Shown: positions 54,745 through 63,620, counted from the first letter of the stretch. The stretch: DNA of 64,000 nucleotides from Flavobacterium sp. UBA7680 (GCF_002482975.1 NZ_DLHA01000018.1:72711-136710); one strand, 5' to 3'. A program made the numbers and translations. The notes: generated by a model not told the origin, from the sequence alone.

Positions 54745-55470
54745 CTAGCAACTTGTAGGTGCATAAAAGACAATGAATTTTTCAACTATCTCGTTTGTTT
54801 TACTATTCTTTGCTCTAATTTTATAAATGTATCTTGTTGTAAAAAAGCTGGTTTTTATTTTATCAAGAGATTCAATATTCCGGATTTCATCTAACCATTC
54901 AGGTCCGCAATGTTTCCCAACAGCAATTTTAAGCTCATCAATAGTAAAATCTATTGGGCGGTCTTTTCTATCATCAATCATAGGAAGCTGTAAATCGTTT
55001 CTATTGACTTTAAATTTAATCCATTCAGAAGTGTAGGTTTTCCAACCTTCTATAAGGCAAAACGGCACACCAACTTCTCGTTCTGTTTCTATTCCCACGT
55101 TTATTTCAAATTGTCCATACAATTCTATTTCATCAAACCCAGCTTGTTCAATTTTAAATGATCTTTCAAGAGAGTAACCCGGATCAAGATAAAAAATGGC
55201 TGTATCTTGTTTGGTTTCATAAATATTATCGGTTTCTTTATTTTCATCTCTCCAGCTTGTATCATCGTCTCTCATTGAAATCGTTAAATCAGAAAATTTA
55301 ATAGTAAGATTTGCTATTAAGTCATTTACTTTTTCTCCAGCCGATACAAAATTTTCTTCCTTTTTGCTTACAATCTCTTTTTTATCCGGTTTTTCACTTA
55401 GCTCCTTTTTATTTTCTTGACAAGAGAATAACAGCATACTTATTATTAAAATTTGGAGCGTAATTTTCAT
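54745..55470 (-). CDS. Putative lipoprotein, 241 aa
   Basis: A lipobox (IISMLLFSC, Cys at 17) starts a protein with a Lys/Glu-rich linker and a beta-rich domain (LTISMRDDDTSW, QFEINVGIETE, PFCLIEGWKTY). No family is recognised. It shares direction and close spacing with the preceding lipoprotein, so the two may be an operon. Confidence 0.6.
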   Translation of the reverse strand: MKITLQILIISMLLFSCQENKKELSEKPDKKEIVSKKEENFVSAGEKVNDLIANLTIKFSDLTISMRDDDTSWRDENKETDNIYETKQDTAIFYLDPGYSLERSFKIEQAGFDEIELYGQFEINVGIETEREVGVPFCLIEGWKTYTSEWIKFKVNRNDLQLPMIDDRKDRPIDFTIDELKIAVGKHCGPEWLDEIRNIESLDKIKTSFFTTRYIYKIRAKNSKTNEIVEKFIVFYAPTSC

Positions 55471-55602
55471 AAAGGGAATGATTATTTTTTTAATGGTAAT
55501 AATGAAGTTTGTATTAATTCTTAATACTTCAAATATATTCTTATTTCAGAAAAAGAATTAAAAATCAAGAAACTTTTATCAAAATCATAATTCATAAAAG
55601 AA

Positions 55603-55633
55603 AAAAGGGATGAATAAATTATTCATCCCTTTT
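55603..55633 (-). terminator. Strong hairpin terminator after the MauE-like gene
   Basis: A perfect 13-bp stem AAAAGGGATGAAT / ATTCATCCCTTTT with a 5-nt loop is followed on the minus strand by a T run. It ends the operon whose last gene stops at 55669. Confidence 0.8.
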
Positions 55634-55668
55634 AAAATCATATAATAATTTTAATGCAAAAACTAATT

Positions 55669-56085
55669 TTATTTATTTGAAGGTTTTTCGGTATACATCA
55701 ATATAGAAACCAAACTAATCACAATAAAAAACAGATTTACAACAATATGCTGAAAATAAGACATTTCGTTAAAAATCCCTCCACATGAACATCCTTTATA
55801 GAATGAAAAATTATTTAAAACAATTAAATACATTGTGAAGGTCAACATTAATAATAGAGACATGTAAAAACCCGTAATGTATTTGTCACTAATAAGAAAA
55901 AAAATGGTTACAATTTCAATTACAGGTATAAAATACAACAAAAAATTAATTTGATATTCTTCTATTAAAGTTGATTTCATTAAAGTTTGCCTAAATATGT
56001 GTAAATCTATTAATTTATGAAAAGTCGTATAGGAAAATAAAAGAATTAGGCTTAATCGTAAAATTAGTAGAATTTTATTTTTCAT
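55669..56085 (-). CDS. MauE/DoxX-like redox-associated membrane protein
   Basis: The 138-aa protein has four transmembrane helices (ILLILRLSLILLFSYTTFHK, INFLLYFIPVIEIVTIFFLI, MSLLLMLTFTMYLIVLNN, IVVNLFFIVISLVSILMY). It has the CSCGG motif before the last helix, as in MauE-like proteins linked to disulfide or redox chemistry. Its start overlaps the previous gene by 11 bp. In the same operon is a Cys-rich secreted peptide, so a role in its oxidation is possible. Confidence 0.8.
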   Translation of the reverse strand: MKNKILLILRLSLILLFSYTTFHKLIDLHIFRQTLMKSTLIEEYQINFLLYFIPVIEIVTIFFLISDKYITGFYMSLLLMLTFTMYLIVLNNFSFYKGCSCGGIFNEMSYFQHIVVNLFFIVISLVSILMYTEKPSNK

Positions 56086-57094
56086 TTATATTATAAATAT
56101 TTAGGTTTTCTTCAAAAAGTACATATAGCTTATTATTGTTTATTAAAATAGATCTTGGTTTTGAATTATTATAATCACCTATTTTAATACTGTTAAGATA
56201 TTTATCATTATTTACGTCATAGATGTCAATATAACATTGATTTCTGTTATTCCATTTGGTTGACTGGTCTGTTAGAATATAAAACAAATCATTTTTATCA
56301 AGAAATCCGCTTAGGTTTGGATTTAAATTATTAGGATCGACCATTAAATCTGATTTGTCTTTTGTATATCGAAATTTAAAAGCTGTTTTATTAAAAATTA
56401 AATCCAACTTCCTGTTGTAGTTAAAATCGCGATCAAAAATATAGACTCTATTTATTGCATAAGGAAGTAATATTGTATATTTCTCATTTTCATAATATAC
56501 ACCATCCAGAGCTATACCATTGTTTTTGTATTCAGAAAAATAATTGTCTTGTACTTTAACTTCTGATGTTACTTTTGTTTTAATATTATATTTTTCAAAA
56601 TACATATTATAATTATCATCCCAACCAGAAACTAATAAATTTGAGCCTATTTTTGATATTCTCGAAAAGTTTTTATTATAAATCGTGGTGCTTTTTAATT
56701 TAGATTTTGGATCAAAACTTATTATTGATTTGCTAGCTTTATTGATATATGAAATATTCTCGTTCTCTATATAATAGTTATTTATAATTATACTTTCTAG
56801 TTCGGGATTTAAATCTACTTCTGGCTCAAACTTATAATTTTGCAAGTTTAATGAAAATAGTTTTCCTTGATTATTATCAGTCCAGCTTACAAAGCATAAT
56901 TGGTTATTATTATACTTCATTAAGCTAAGTTTTTTATCTAATGGAATTGATTTTTCTAAATTGATAGAATGCTTAAATATTCTTTCTTGGTTTAATGATA
57001 ATTTACTGTAATCTTTATTTAAAAGATAAAAAGCAAAAATAGATAGAATGGAAATTCCTAAGATTATTGAAATTTTAAAAATTTTAGATTTCAT
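56075..57094 (-). CDS. Membrane-anchored propeller-like protein
   Basis: From ATG 57094 the product (339 aa) has one N-terminal hydrophobic helix (IFKISIILGISILSIFAFYL). A chain of short strand pairs follows, such as ISYINKASKSIISFD, YFEKYNIKTKVTSEV, RVYIFDRDFNYNRKLDL, and FYILTDQSTKW, typical of six- or seven-bladed beta-propellers. No family name can be given. It lies between the Cys-rich peptide gene and the MauE-like gene. The ATG at 57094 is preferred to the one 12 codons earlier because a terminator hairpin covers that start. Confidence 0.65.
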   Translation of the reverse strand: MKSKIFKISIILGISILSIFAFYLLNKDYSKLSLNQERIFKHSINLEKSIPLDKKLSLMKYNNNQLCFVSWTDNNQGKLFSLNLQNYKFEPEVDLNPELESIIINNYYIENENISYINKASKSIISFDPKSKLKSTTIYNKNFSRISKIGSNLLVSGWDDNYNMYFEKYNIKTKVTSEVKVQDNYFSEYKNNGIALDGVYYENEKYTILLPYAINRVYIFDRDFNYNRKLDLIFNKTAFKFRYTKDKSDLMVDPNNLNPNLSGFLDKNDLFYILTDQSTKWNNRNQCYIDIYDVNNDKYLNSIKIGDYNNSKPRSILINNNKLYVLFEENLNIYNINEK

Positions 57095-57112
57095 GTTTAT
57101 TTGTTTTTTAAT

Positions 57113-57137
57113 AAAAAAGGCTGTTTTCACAGCCTTT
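57113..57137 (-). terminator. Hairpin between the peptide gene and the propeller gene (attenuator)
   Basis: On the minus strand AAAGGCTGT-GAAA-ACAGCCTTT is followed by a T run. It sits directly after the small peptide gene, so read-through would set lower expression of the two membrane-protein genes. Confidence 0.7.
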
Positions 57138-57145
57138 ACAAGGTT

Positions 57146-57304
57146 TTATCCAAAATTTTGACTTGTGCTTGCACAACAAACTCGGTCACCGCCTCCGCAG
57201 CCTCCGCAATCTTTTGGTGCGCTAAAAACAGTTATAGTTTGCGCAAAACCAGCAAATGTTACAGCCATTACTGCAACGATCGAAAATAAAATTATTTTTT
57301 TCAT
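57146..57304 (-). CDS. Secreted Cys-rich small peptide, 52 aa
   Basis: A short gene encodes a 22-residue signal peptide (KKIILFSIVAVMAVTFAGFA before Q). A 30-residue tail follows with a Gly/Cys cluster (KDCGGCGGGDRVCCAST): four cysteines, two in CGGC and two adjacent. The secreted product could be a disulfide-linked or metal-binding peptide. It leads the operon with the propeller and MauE-like genes, which may process or sense it. Function is unknown. Confidence 0.65.
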   Translation of the reverse strand: MKKIILFSIVAVMAVTFAGFAQTITVFSAPKDCGGCGGGDRVCCASTSQNFG

Positions 57305-57621
57305 AGTTTTATTTATCCTCTGTACATTATGTACTTAAGGCTGTAAGGATTTTTTTAGTTAATTTCCAGCCGCTACTATTGATTTTCTAATATTTTTGAG
57401 CTGACAAATTTAAATATGAATTTGTAAGAATTTTACGGTTTATCCGTATTTTGTAATATTTTATTTACATAAATATATTACACATAGAAGTAATTATACT
57501 GCTTGAATGAAATCTAAAACCTTATAGACTTGAAGTCTAACACTCATGTAAATACAGTACGTTGAGTAGCAGAATGCATCTGTTAGCGAAGAAAAATATA
57601 GCAATTATAAATTCTGAAACT
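57305..57621. other. Intergenic stretch without recognised feature
   Basis: This AT-rich region carries the promoter of the peptide operon by position. A short TAGACTT/AAGTCTA inverted repeat is seen near 57526, but no gene or convincing motif. Confidence 0.4.
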
Positions 57622-58572
57622 TTATACAACTTTCAACTGACCAATAATCTCAACAATATGTTCTTCATCAGTTCCGCAGCAGCCGCCAAAAACATTTAAA
57701 TGCGGGAAAGAATCTTTTAATATTTTATATTCTTTTCCAAATTCTTTGGGTACTCCCCTGTCTAGTTCTGTGGCTTCGTCTAATTCGGCATGGCTTTTAC
57801 AGGATGCGTTTGCACGAATAGCTTTGATGCGTTTTACCCAGTTTTCATTTTTGCTTTCACTTAATTCGGTTAAAAAATGAGTTGGGTGCGCACAATTAAT
57901 CATATAATATATTGGCGGAATATTGACACTTTGGTCTACTTTTTCAATGGCATCTTTTAAACTCATTCCTGTTGGAAGTTTGCCATTTGTTTCGACTGTA
58001 AAAGAAATAACTACAGGCAAATTAAAAGACGCCGCTGCTTTGACAATTCCAATGATTTCTTCGATATAATTCATCGTAAGAGCAGAAACAAAATCTATTG
58101 AAGTGTGGCTAAAAGCTTCTATTTGCGCTTTATGATATTGCTGTGCTTCTTCAATACTCATACAATTCTCCGGCACATAACCGTCGCCACGAGGGCCAAT
58201 GCAGCCGCTTATTAAAATAGAATTTATATCGTTTTTAAATTCTGTTCTTAAATCTTCTAAAATGGTAACGGCTTTTTCATTCAGCGTAGCTAATTCATTT
58301 TTGTGATGACCTATCTTTTCAATCCAATCTGGATTGGTACGCCAGGTTGGGGTTTCTAAAATAAAGTTGGTTTGATATTTTTTTGCGATTTTTAAATATC
58401 GGGTGTAGTAATTTTTAAGAGCATTGTATCCTTCCTGATTTTTTAATAAATCAAAAGCGGCGAAATAAGGAAGATCAAATCCTTCCAGAAAAACCAATGT
58501 TGTTTCGAGTCCGCCGTCTGTTAAAAATATTTCATCCGTTTCATTTGGCAAGGTTTTTTTATTGTTTTCCAT
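57622..58572 (-). CDS. Homocysteine S-methyltransferase family protein
   Basis: The 316-aa protein has the family's N-terminal FLTDGGLETTL strand and the zinc-binding cysteines in INCAHPTHF and GGCCGTDEEHI. The barrel motifs NFILETPTWRTNP and ISGCIGPRGDGYVP are typical. It would transfer a methyl group from S-methylmethionine or a related donor to homocysteine, making methionine. It is a monocistronic gene in the cytoplasm. Confidence 0.93.
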   Translation of the reverse strand: MENNKKTLPNETDEIFLTDGGLETTLVFLEGFDLPYFAAFDLLKNQEGYNALKNYYTRYLKIAKKYQTNFILETPTWRTNPDWIEKIGHHKNELATLNEKAVTILEDLRTEFKNDINSILISGCIGPRGDGYVPENCMSIEEAQQYHKAQIEAFSHTSIDFVSALTMNYIEEIIGIVKAAASFNLPVVISFTVETNGKLPTGMSLKDAIEKVDQSVNIPPIYYMINCAHPTHFLTELSESKNENWVKRIKAIRANASCKSHAELDEATELDRGVPKEFGKEYKILKDSFPHLNVFGGCCGTDEEHIVEIIGQLKVV

Positions 58573-58710
58573 ATCTTTAAATAATTACAAATATTTAATA
58601 ATCAGATAAATAACAATATAAATATACAAAATTTGATATTCTGTAAAAAATTATTTTAGGTTAGAAAAGGCTTTCATTATATTTTCTTTTAATGGTAAAA
58701 AAACATTTCA

Positions 58711-59052
58711 TTATTCTTTTATACTTTGAACTTTTTTAAGAAACATTTCATCGATTTCATCCAAAAATTCAAATGTATCCAGAGGAAAAAGCTGGTGAAC
58801 AACTTCTAAAATTAAAGACAAATTAATCGTTGTTCTTATATCAGTTTCCGAAATTTTATGCACGTCATGATCCACGCCCAAAATACATAGTTTTAGCATT
58901 TCATTAATAACGCATCCAAGCTCATAGTAACTCGAAAACTTTACCTCAGCAACATAATGCTCATTTTCTTTATTCGCCGATTTTAGGGTTTTAAAATAGT
59001 AACGCATTAATTTTTTAAATTTCTCTTCATTTTCCATTTCATTTTTTTCCAT
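58711..59052 (-). CDS. Hypothetical helical protein, 113 aa
   Basis: The 113-aa product is largely helical (EEKFKKLMRYYFKTLKSANK, TTINLSLILEVVHQLFPLDT) and has a D-x-H pair (GVDHDVHKISE). I recognise no family. It is divergent from an XRE regulator gene, and the two share an 88-bp region holding a perfect palindrome, so it may be under the regulator's control. Confidence 0.55.
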   Translation of the reverse strand: MEKNEMENEEKFKKLMRYYFKTLKSANKENEHYVAEVKFSSYYELGCVINEMLKLCILGVDHDVHKISETDIRTTINLSLILEVVHQLFPLDTFEFLDEIDEMFLKKVQSIKE

Positions 59053-59087
59053 AATATTTTATTTTTTAAATATGAGCAAATATACAA

Positions 59088-59109
59088 ATTATAGCACATG
59101 TGCTATAAT
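59088..59109. promoter_or_regulatory. 22-bp perfect palindrome, probable operator
   Basis: The half-site ATTATAGCACA is followed directly by its exact reverse complement. It lies in the 88-bp region between the divergent hypothetical and XRE genes, 31 bp before the GTG start. A dimeric HTH regulator would fit such a site. Confidence 0.65.
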
Positions 59110-59140
59110 ATTTTTCTTATTTATATCTTCTTTTTGATAA

Positions 59141-59413
59141 GTGGAAAAGAATGATATTAAACCTAGAAAATTAATCTTCGATAAAGAGGGTTTACAGTTG
59201 CTGGCTAAGCGACTAAAAGAAATACGGGCTGAAAAAGGTATATCACAAGAAGAACTAGCTTATCGTGCTGAAATGACATTATCACAAATTGCCAGGATTG
59301 AAACCGTAAAAACAAATCCTACTGTAAGTACTATATTTAAAATTGTTCGAGCGTTAGAAGTACCGCTTAGTGATTTATTTAATTTTGAGTTACCTCCATT
59401 TTCAAATGAATAA
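59141..59413 (+). CDS. XRE-family regulator, 90 aa
   Basis: A GTG start gives a 90-aa protein with a textbook HTH_3 domain at about residues 22-80: LAKRLKEIRAEKGISQEELA, MTLSQIARIE, TNPTVSTIFKIVRALEVPLS. It probably binds the adjacent palindrome. The next XRE gene begins 9 bp later. Confidence 0.9.
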   Translation: MEKNDIKPRKLIFDKEGLQLLAKRLKEIRAEKGISQEELAYRAEMTLSQIARIETVKTNPTVSTIFKIVRALEVPLSDLFNFELPPFSNE

Positions 59414-59422
59414 ATTTCGAAA

Positions 59423-59650
59423 ATGAGAAAAACTGAAGTACCTGAATCTGTCAAAATTGTCGGAAATAATATAAAAGAGATTATTAAAGAAAAAAAACTT
59501 AAAGTAAGACACGTTGCGCACGATTCTGATTTAGATATCGAAGCATTAAGGAGATATATATTAGGAAAACAAATTATGGGTATTGACAAGCTTATTCGTA
59601 TCAGTAAAGCCCTGAATGTTGAAATAGCAGAGTTATTCCAAAAAATATAA
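59423..59650 (+). CDS. XRE-like regulator, 75 aa
   Basis: The 75-aa protein has an HTH domain from about residue 16: IKEIIKEKKLKVRHVAHDSD, then LDIEALRRYILGKQ and DKLIRISKALNVEIAELF. It is a minimal protein of only the DNA-binding fold, co-transcribed with the preceding regulator. Confidence 0.85.
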   Translation: MRKTEVPESVKIVGNNIKEIIKEKKLKVRHVAHDSDLDIEALRRYILGKQIMGIDKLIRISKALNVEIAELFQKI

Positions 59651-59683
59651 TTTTAAAAATCTTAGATTTTATCTAACTTTTAA

Positions 59684-59726
59684 AAAAACAAGAAAACCAT
59701 TCGAATTGAATGGTTTTCTTGTTTTT
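59684..59726. terminator. Long hairpin terminator
   Basis: AAAACAAGAAAACCATTC / GAATGGTTTTCTTGTTTT with a short centre forms a 17- to 18-bp stem between the convergent XRE pair and the truncated oxidoreductase. It can stop transcription from both sides. Confidence 0.85.
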
Positions 59727-59727
59727 A

Positions 59728-60100
59728 TTAGATTGCTTTAAAGTATTTATGTCCAAGTTGGAAAGGTGTGATATCAAAATCTGTATATCCGTCTAAAGCA
59801 AGATCTGACATAATTTTGCCTAAAAAAGGAGTGAATTTTGCAGCCCATCCCGTGGCGTATAAAACAATATTTTTATGGTTGGGTACATAGCTTGGGGCAA
59901 AATCAATCAAGAGTTCTTTGTTTGCAATTTTACTCAAAGCGATAAGACATGTTGAGGTATATTCTGGCTCTGTGCCTAACCCGGTCATGTGATCTTTAAC
60001 CCATTGCGCTGTATAATCGAGTTCCTGCTGATTCGGAATTAAAGTTCTGTCACTTGGTTCTTCTATAGGATTTATCACAAAATCTGGCGCTACGCGAATG
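59728..60100 (-). pseudogene. FAD-dependent oxidoreductase (DAO type), truncated by IS insertion
   Basis: About 125 C-terminal codons survive, matching the end of sarcosine-oxidase/N-methyltryptophan-oxidase-like enzymes (NIVLYATGWAAKFTPFLGKI, MSDLALDGYTDFDITPF). The open frame continues upstream to the IS end at 60101. The missing N-terminal part, with the FAD-binding fold, is not found on the far side of the IS. The gene is therefore broken and the 5' portion has been deleted. Confidence 0.8.
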
Positions 60101-60140
60101 TGTCTTGTCCTAAAATAGGTTTACACAAAAGTGTAAAAAT

Positions 60141-60521
60141 ATGGAAAGATATTCAAGGACATCACCTTCAAAATGGCAGTCTCAGTATAGCGAAGAATTT
60201 AAACGATTTGTCTGCAATGACTTTTTAACCGGAACTTTGACAAAAAGAGAAATTGAGAATAAATATAATATTGGACATTCAAGATTAACTTACTGGCTAA
60301 AAGAAATAGGTTTTGATTATTCAAAACCCAGTATTGTATCTTTACCCATGATGAAAGACTACACTAACAAATTATCTGATAAAGAAGAGGAAGAATCTGT
60401 ATCACAGTTAAAAAAAGAACTGCAGGAAGCTCGAATTTTAACTGAAGCTTATCGCAGAATGATTGAAATTGCTGAGCAGGAATTCAAAATTAAAATTGTA
60501 AAAAAGTCCAATACCAAGTAA
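60141..60521 (+). CDS. IS3-family transposase OrfA
   Basis: The 126-aa protein starts with a helix-turn-helix (SEEFKRFVCNDFLTGTLTKR, EIENKYNIGHSRLTYWLKEI) and ends with a leucine-rich coiled coil (SQLKKELQEARILTEAYRRM) as in OrfA of IS3 elements. It would bind the element's ends. OrfB starts 8 bp after its stop. Confidence 0.9.
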   Translation: MERYSRTSPSKWQSQYSEEFKRFVCNDFLTGTLTKREIENKYNIGHSRLTYWLKEIGFDYSKPSIVSLPMMKDYTNKLSDKEEEESVSQLKKELQEARILTEAYRRMIEIAEQEFKIKIVKKSNTK

Positions 60522-60529
60522 TTCAGGAG

Positions 60530-61441
60530 ATGAAACACAATTATCCCAGGATTGGTTTAGGCAAATTTTGTCAATTACTTGGCGCAACCAGACAGGCATA
60601 TTATCAGCACTTTTGGTATCAGCAGCAGCTTGCTTTTGAAGATGAACTAATTGTTTTGGAGGTATTGAAAATTAGAAAGAATGATCGCCATATGGGAGGA
60701 AGAAAGTTATATGAGCTTTTACAGCCTTTCTTATTAGAGCATCAGATAAAAATGGGCAGAGATAGACTTTTTGATGTTTTATCTGCTAATTCTTTATTAG
60801 TAAGGCGCAAGAAAAAGCCAAATATCACCACTGATTCGTTGCATAGATTTAAGAAATACCCCAATCTTATCAAAGAATTTGTACCGATTTGCCCTAATCA
60901 ATTATGGGTAAGTGATATAACATATTGGAGAATTAAAGATCGATTTATGTACATTAGTTTTGTCACTGATGCTTATTCTAGAAAAATTATCGGTTATCAT
61001 TTGGCAGATAATTTGCAAACTTCAGAAACGATTCAAGCTTTACAAATGGCAATATCAAATATTTCAAAAGAATCTAAAGATGAATTACAACTGATACATC
61101 ATTCAGATAGAGGGACGCAATATTGCAGTAATGAATATGTAAAGTTATTAGAAGCCAATAACATTGGAATTAGCATGACCGAAAATGGAGATCCTTTGGA
61201 AAATGCAATAGCAGAACGAATTAATGGTATCATAAAAGACGAATATTTAGATGATTATCAAGTTGATAATATACAAGAGGCAAAAGAATTATTAGAGGCA
61301 GTGATTAAATTATATAACAATGAAAGACCACATATGAGTATAGGAAATCTTACACCAAACCAAGTACATCAAAACAATATAAAAACAGAAAAATTATGGA
61401 AGAATTATTATATAAAAAGTCCTACTATTGTAAACGAATAG
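60530..61441 (+). CDS. IS3-family transposase OrfB (DDE integrase core)
   Basis: The 303-aa protein carries HTH_21 (ILKI..HMGGRKLYELL) and an rve integrase core with the DDE residues in LWVSDITYWRI, HHSDRGTQYCS and ENGDPLENAIAERINGIIKD. An AGGAG lies just before its ATG. It appears intact, so the element may still be active. Confidence 0.92.
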   Translation: MKHNYPRIGLGKFCQLLGATRQAYYQHFWYQQQLAFEDELIVLEVLKIRKNDRHMGGRKLYELLQPFLLEHQIKMGRDRLFDVLSANSLLVRRKKKPNITTDSLHRFKKYPNLIKEFVPICPNQLWVSDITYWRIKDRFMYISFVTDAYSRKIIGYHLADNLQTSETIQALQMAISNISKESKDELQLIHHSDRGTQYCSNEYVKLLEANNIGISMTENGDPLENAIAERINGIIKDEYLDDYQVDNIQEAKELLEAVIKLYNNERPHMSIGNLTPNQVHQNNIKTEKLWKNYYIKSPTIVNE

Positions 61442-61522
61442 CAGGACTAAAATATAGTTGTAAATCTATTTTAGGATTAAGTGTAAATATGTAAACTTTT
61501 TTTAGGACGAGACATCTTTGCT

Positions 61523-61550
61523 TTCACGAGCAAGATGCTCGCGCCAGCAG
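61523..61550. repeat. Dispersed palindromic repeat, copy next to the IS
   Basis: CACGAGCAAGATGCTCGCGC followed by CAGCAG matches the repeat at 1018-1047 with a few changes. It lies 8 bp beyond the right IS end and ahead of the RHS immunity gene's stop. Confidence 0.55.
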
Positions 61551-61605
61551 ATTTTTTTATTGATTTAGATTGCGGGTGGGATGTCAGGGACATTTGAGCA
61601 ATTTT

Positions 61606-62157
61606 TCATAGAGAAATCTTAGGGGAGCGGAGTTTTTCTACAACAAACACCTTATGTTTAATTTTGTGTATATTTTCTATATAACGCGCCTTTTTATTAT
61701 TTAGCATATCTAATGTTACGTGGTCATTAATAATTCCACTAATATAATTTGTCCCCAGTTTAGAAAATTTAATATTATAAAATGGAATAGTATTATTGTC
61801 AACTGCTCCAAAAGTATCCATCTCAACTTTATGTAATTCATTTACATCAAAATTTAAATTTTGAGTTTTAATCATATAAAATGTAATGTATCTACTATTT
61901 TTATCATCTTCAAAACTAGTGGTAATAGAATCCAAGATACCTTTATATTTAATCTTTCCACTATATAATTTATCAATATAAACAGTATCAGGAAAATCAA
62001 ATTCAAATTGGACTATATCATTATTAAAGACATTTTTGTTGTTTAAACTTTCATTATTTACATTTTTGTTATTAGAGTTATCTTTACAGGAAGACATAGT
62101 TAACATTGATAAAAAAATGCTAATTACCAATACTATTATTACGTTTTGCTTGTTCAT
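61606..62157 (-). CDS. Lipoprotein, putative immunity to the RHS tip
   Basis: From ATG 62157 the 183-aa product has a lipoprotein signal (IFLSMLTMSSC), an Asn-rich linker and a beta-rich domain (VQFEFDFPDTVYIDKLYSGK, ISGIINDHVTLDML). The gene overlaps the 3' end of the RHS tip by 38 bp, the usual arrangement for toxin and immunity pairs. The frame also contains an upstream ATG, but the lipobox fits the chosen start. No family name is offered. Confidence 0.6.
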   Translation of the reverse strand: MNKQNVIIVLVISIFLSMLTMSSCKDNSNNKNVNNESLNNKNVFNNDIVQFEFDFPDTVYIDKLYSGKIKYKGILDSITTSFEDDKNSRYITFYMIKTQNLNFDVNELHKVEMDTFGAVDNNTIPFYNIKFSKLGTNYISGIINDHVTLDMLNNKKARYIENIHKIKHKVFVVEKLRSPKISL

Positions 62158-63151
62158 AAGCTTTCTTCTTTTCTTGTGCATCATTATTACGAACTTTATT
62201 AACATCTTCTTTTTTTACAACTGTATCTTTCTTAAATGTTTGGACTAAAGACGGATTAACCCCCATTCCTGGTACAGCTCTTGAATTTTCGGTTTCAATA
62301 GTAATCATGTCGCCTTCATTAGCGGTACTCATAGTTGATTTTGAATTATCCGAATTTCCATTTTCACTAGCAAATAGATTACTCCCATCAGGAGCAACTC
62401 CCGGTAATTCTGTTGGCGCCCCATATATATCTGTTAACCCTACAATAACACTCATATCAACTTTTTTGATATTGCCCGTTGTAACTGTCGTAGCCATTCC
62501 TCCTTCTTTACCTCCTTCAGTCGTAAAGGAAACTCCGTCAGAACCACTTCTATCAGCTTTGTCTGGTTTTGCTTTTGTAAAAGGATTACTAATATTTGGT
62601 GTAATTGCATCTAAAATATTATTTGCTTTTTCACCAATAACTTTTTTTGTATTCGAAATAATGTTATCTAATTTCTTTGCCACATAATTAGTGACCATAG
62701 ACTTAGCTTTATTAATTAACCCTGTAATAGGATTATCAGGGTCAATAAAATAGACAGGATTATTCATTGCATAATTATATGGTGACCATCTTCGTCCTTT
62801 TTCCGCCAGCGGGTCAACATTCATCCAACGTCCTAAAGCAGGGTCATAATTACGCGTTCCATAATCATAAACATTAAGCTGTAACTCGTCTTGCAATTCT
62901 TTTCCGTTGTACTTATATCTTAAACCATCATTTGTAGAATTTCTAGCAATATTATATCCTTCTTGTTTTAATCCAAAAGGATAATAATTATTCTCTTCCT
63001 GAATAACAAGATTTTTGTCATAACTTAAACGGATATTTCCAAGATGATCCTTATATTGATATATATATTTAAAAGAACTTGCCGTTACAGCTTCCACATA
63101 TCCTTCAGCAGTTGGGGGCGAGGGATGTTGTGGTTTGGGATTTTTAACCGT
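62120..63151 (-). pseudogene. RHS repeat-associated core fragment with C-terminal tip
   Basis: The frame begins abruptly after a stop at 63152 and reads PKPQHPSPPTAEGYVEAVTA. The typical RHS core end follows (YQYKDHLGNIRLSYDKN, KYNGKELQDELQLNVYDYGT, YDPALGRWMNVDPLAEKG, NYAMNNPVYFIDPD), then about 200 residues of a variable tip of unknown activity. No start codon or promoter suits a 344-aa protein and the YD repeats are absent, so this is an orphan tip cassette, probably silent. The tip ends KKKAYEQAKRNNSIGN. It could be recombined onto a full RHS gene elsewhere. Confidence 0.75.
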
Positions 63152-63170
63152 TTATAATTTCTAAGAATAA

Positions 63171-63207
63171 AAAATGCGCAAAGTCAGAGACGTTTGCGCG
63201 GGTTTTT
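63171..63207. terminator. Bidirectional hairpin between immunity gene and RHS fragment
   Basis: GCGCAAA / TTTGCGC around a 10-nt loop with A and T runs on both sides. It ends the minus-strand gene at 63240. Confidence 0.7.
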
Positions 63208-63239
63208 ATGAAAATTCTTCGGAGAGATAAATTTCTCTT

Positions 63240-63617
63240 TTATAGTTTATAACTAATACCATTCATAAGATTTATGAAATCAATTTTTTTTCTATTGTGT
63301 ACATTAATTTTAAAATTAATACCTTTTAGCACTAATTGACTATTTTCATTACAGATAACAAATTTAACCATGTAATTCTTGTTTCCTTTAACTTTTTTAG
63401 GATTAATTGATGGGCTTATGATATAATCATGCTCATGAAGGTTAATACTTTCAAAATCATGGTCAAACATTATAAAAATAAAAGCATCTTTATCTATTGT
63501 TTTTCTAAATTCAATTAAATATTCGTTTATTTTTAAATTAATATTTGAGTTTGTTTCTTGAGAATAAACTGAAACTGAAATGAGAACAAACATTAAAATT
63601 ATTATTATTTTTTGCAT
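63240..63617 (-). CDS. Exported protein, putative immunity, 125 aa
   Basis: A signal peptide (KIIIILMFVLISVSVYS before Q) leads a ~105-aa mature domain, beta-rich with FIFIMFDHDFESINLHEHDY and MVKFVICNENSQLVLKGINF. It begins 3 bp after the stop of the next toxin-like gene, so translation is probably coupled. Its place fits an immunity protein that protects in the periplasm. No family is recognised. Confidence 0.6.
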   Translation of the reverse strand: MQKIIIILMFVLISVSVYSQETNSNINLKINEYLIEFRKTIDKDAFIFIMFDHDFESINLHEHDYIISPSINPKKVKGNKNYMVKFVICNENSQLVLKGINFKINVHNRKKIDFINLMNGISYKL

Positions 63618-63620
63618 TTT

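Larger units (their letters stand above)
60101..61514 (+). mobile_element. IS3-family insertion sequence
   Basis: The ends TGTCTTGTCCTAAAATAGG (60101) and the reverse complement of ...TTTAGGACGAGACA (61514) form imperfect inverted repeats of about 25 bp. Inside are two consecutive transposase genes. The three bases next to the left end (ATG) and right end (TCT) differ, so no direct target repeat is seen, in line with a deletion at one side. Confidence 0.88.

Noticed and set aside
60098..61517. Target site duplication for the IS3 element
   Set aside because: The flanking bases ATG and TCT do not match.
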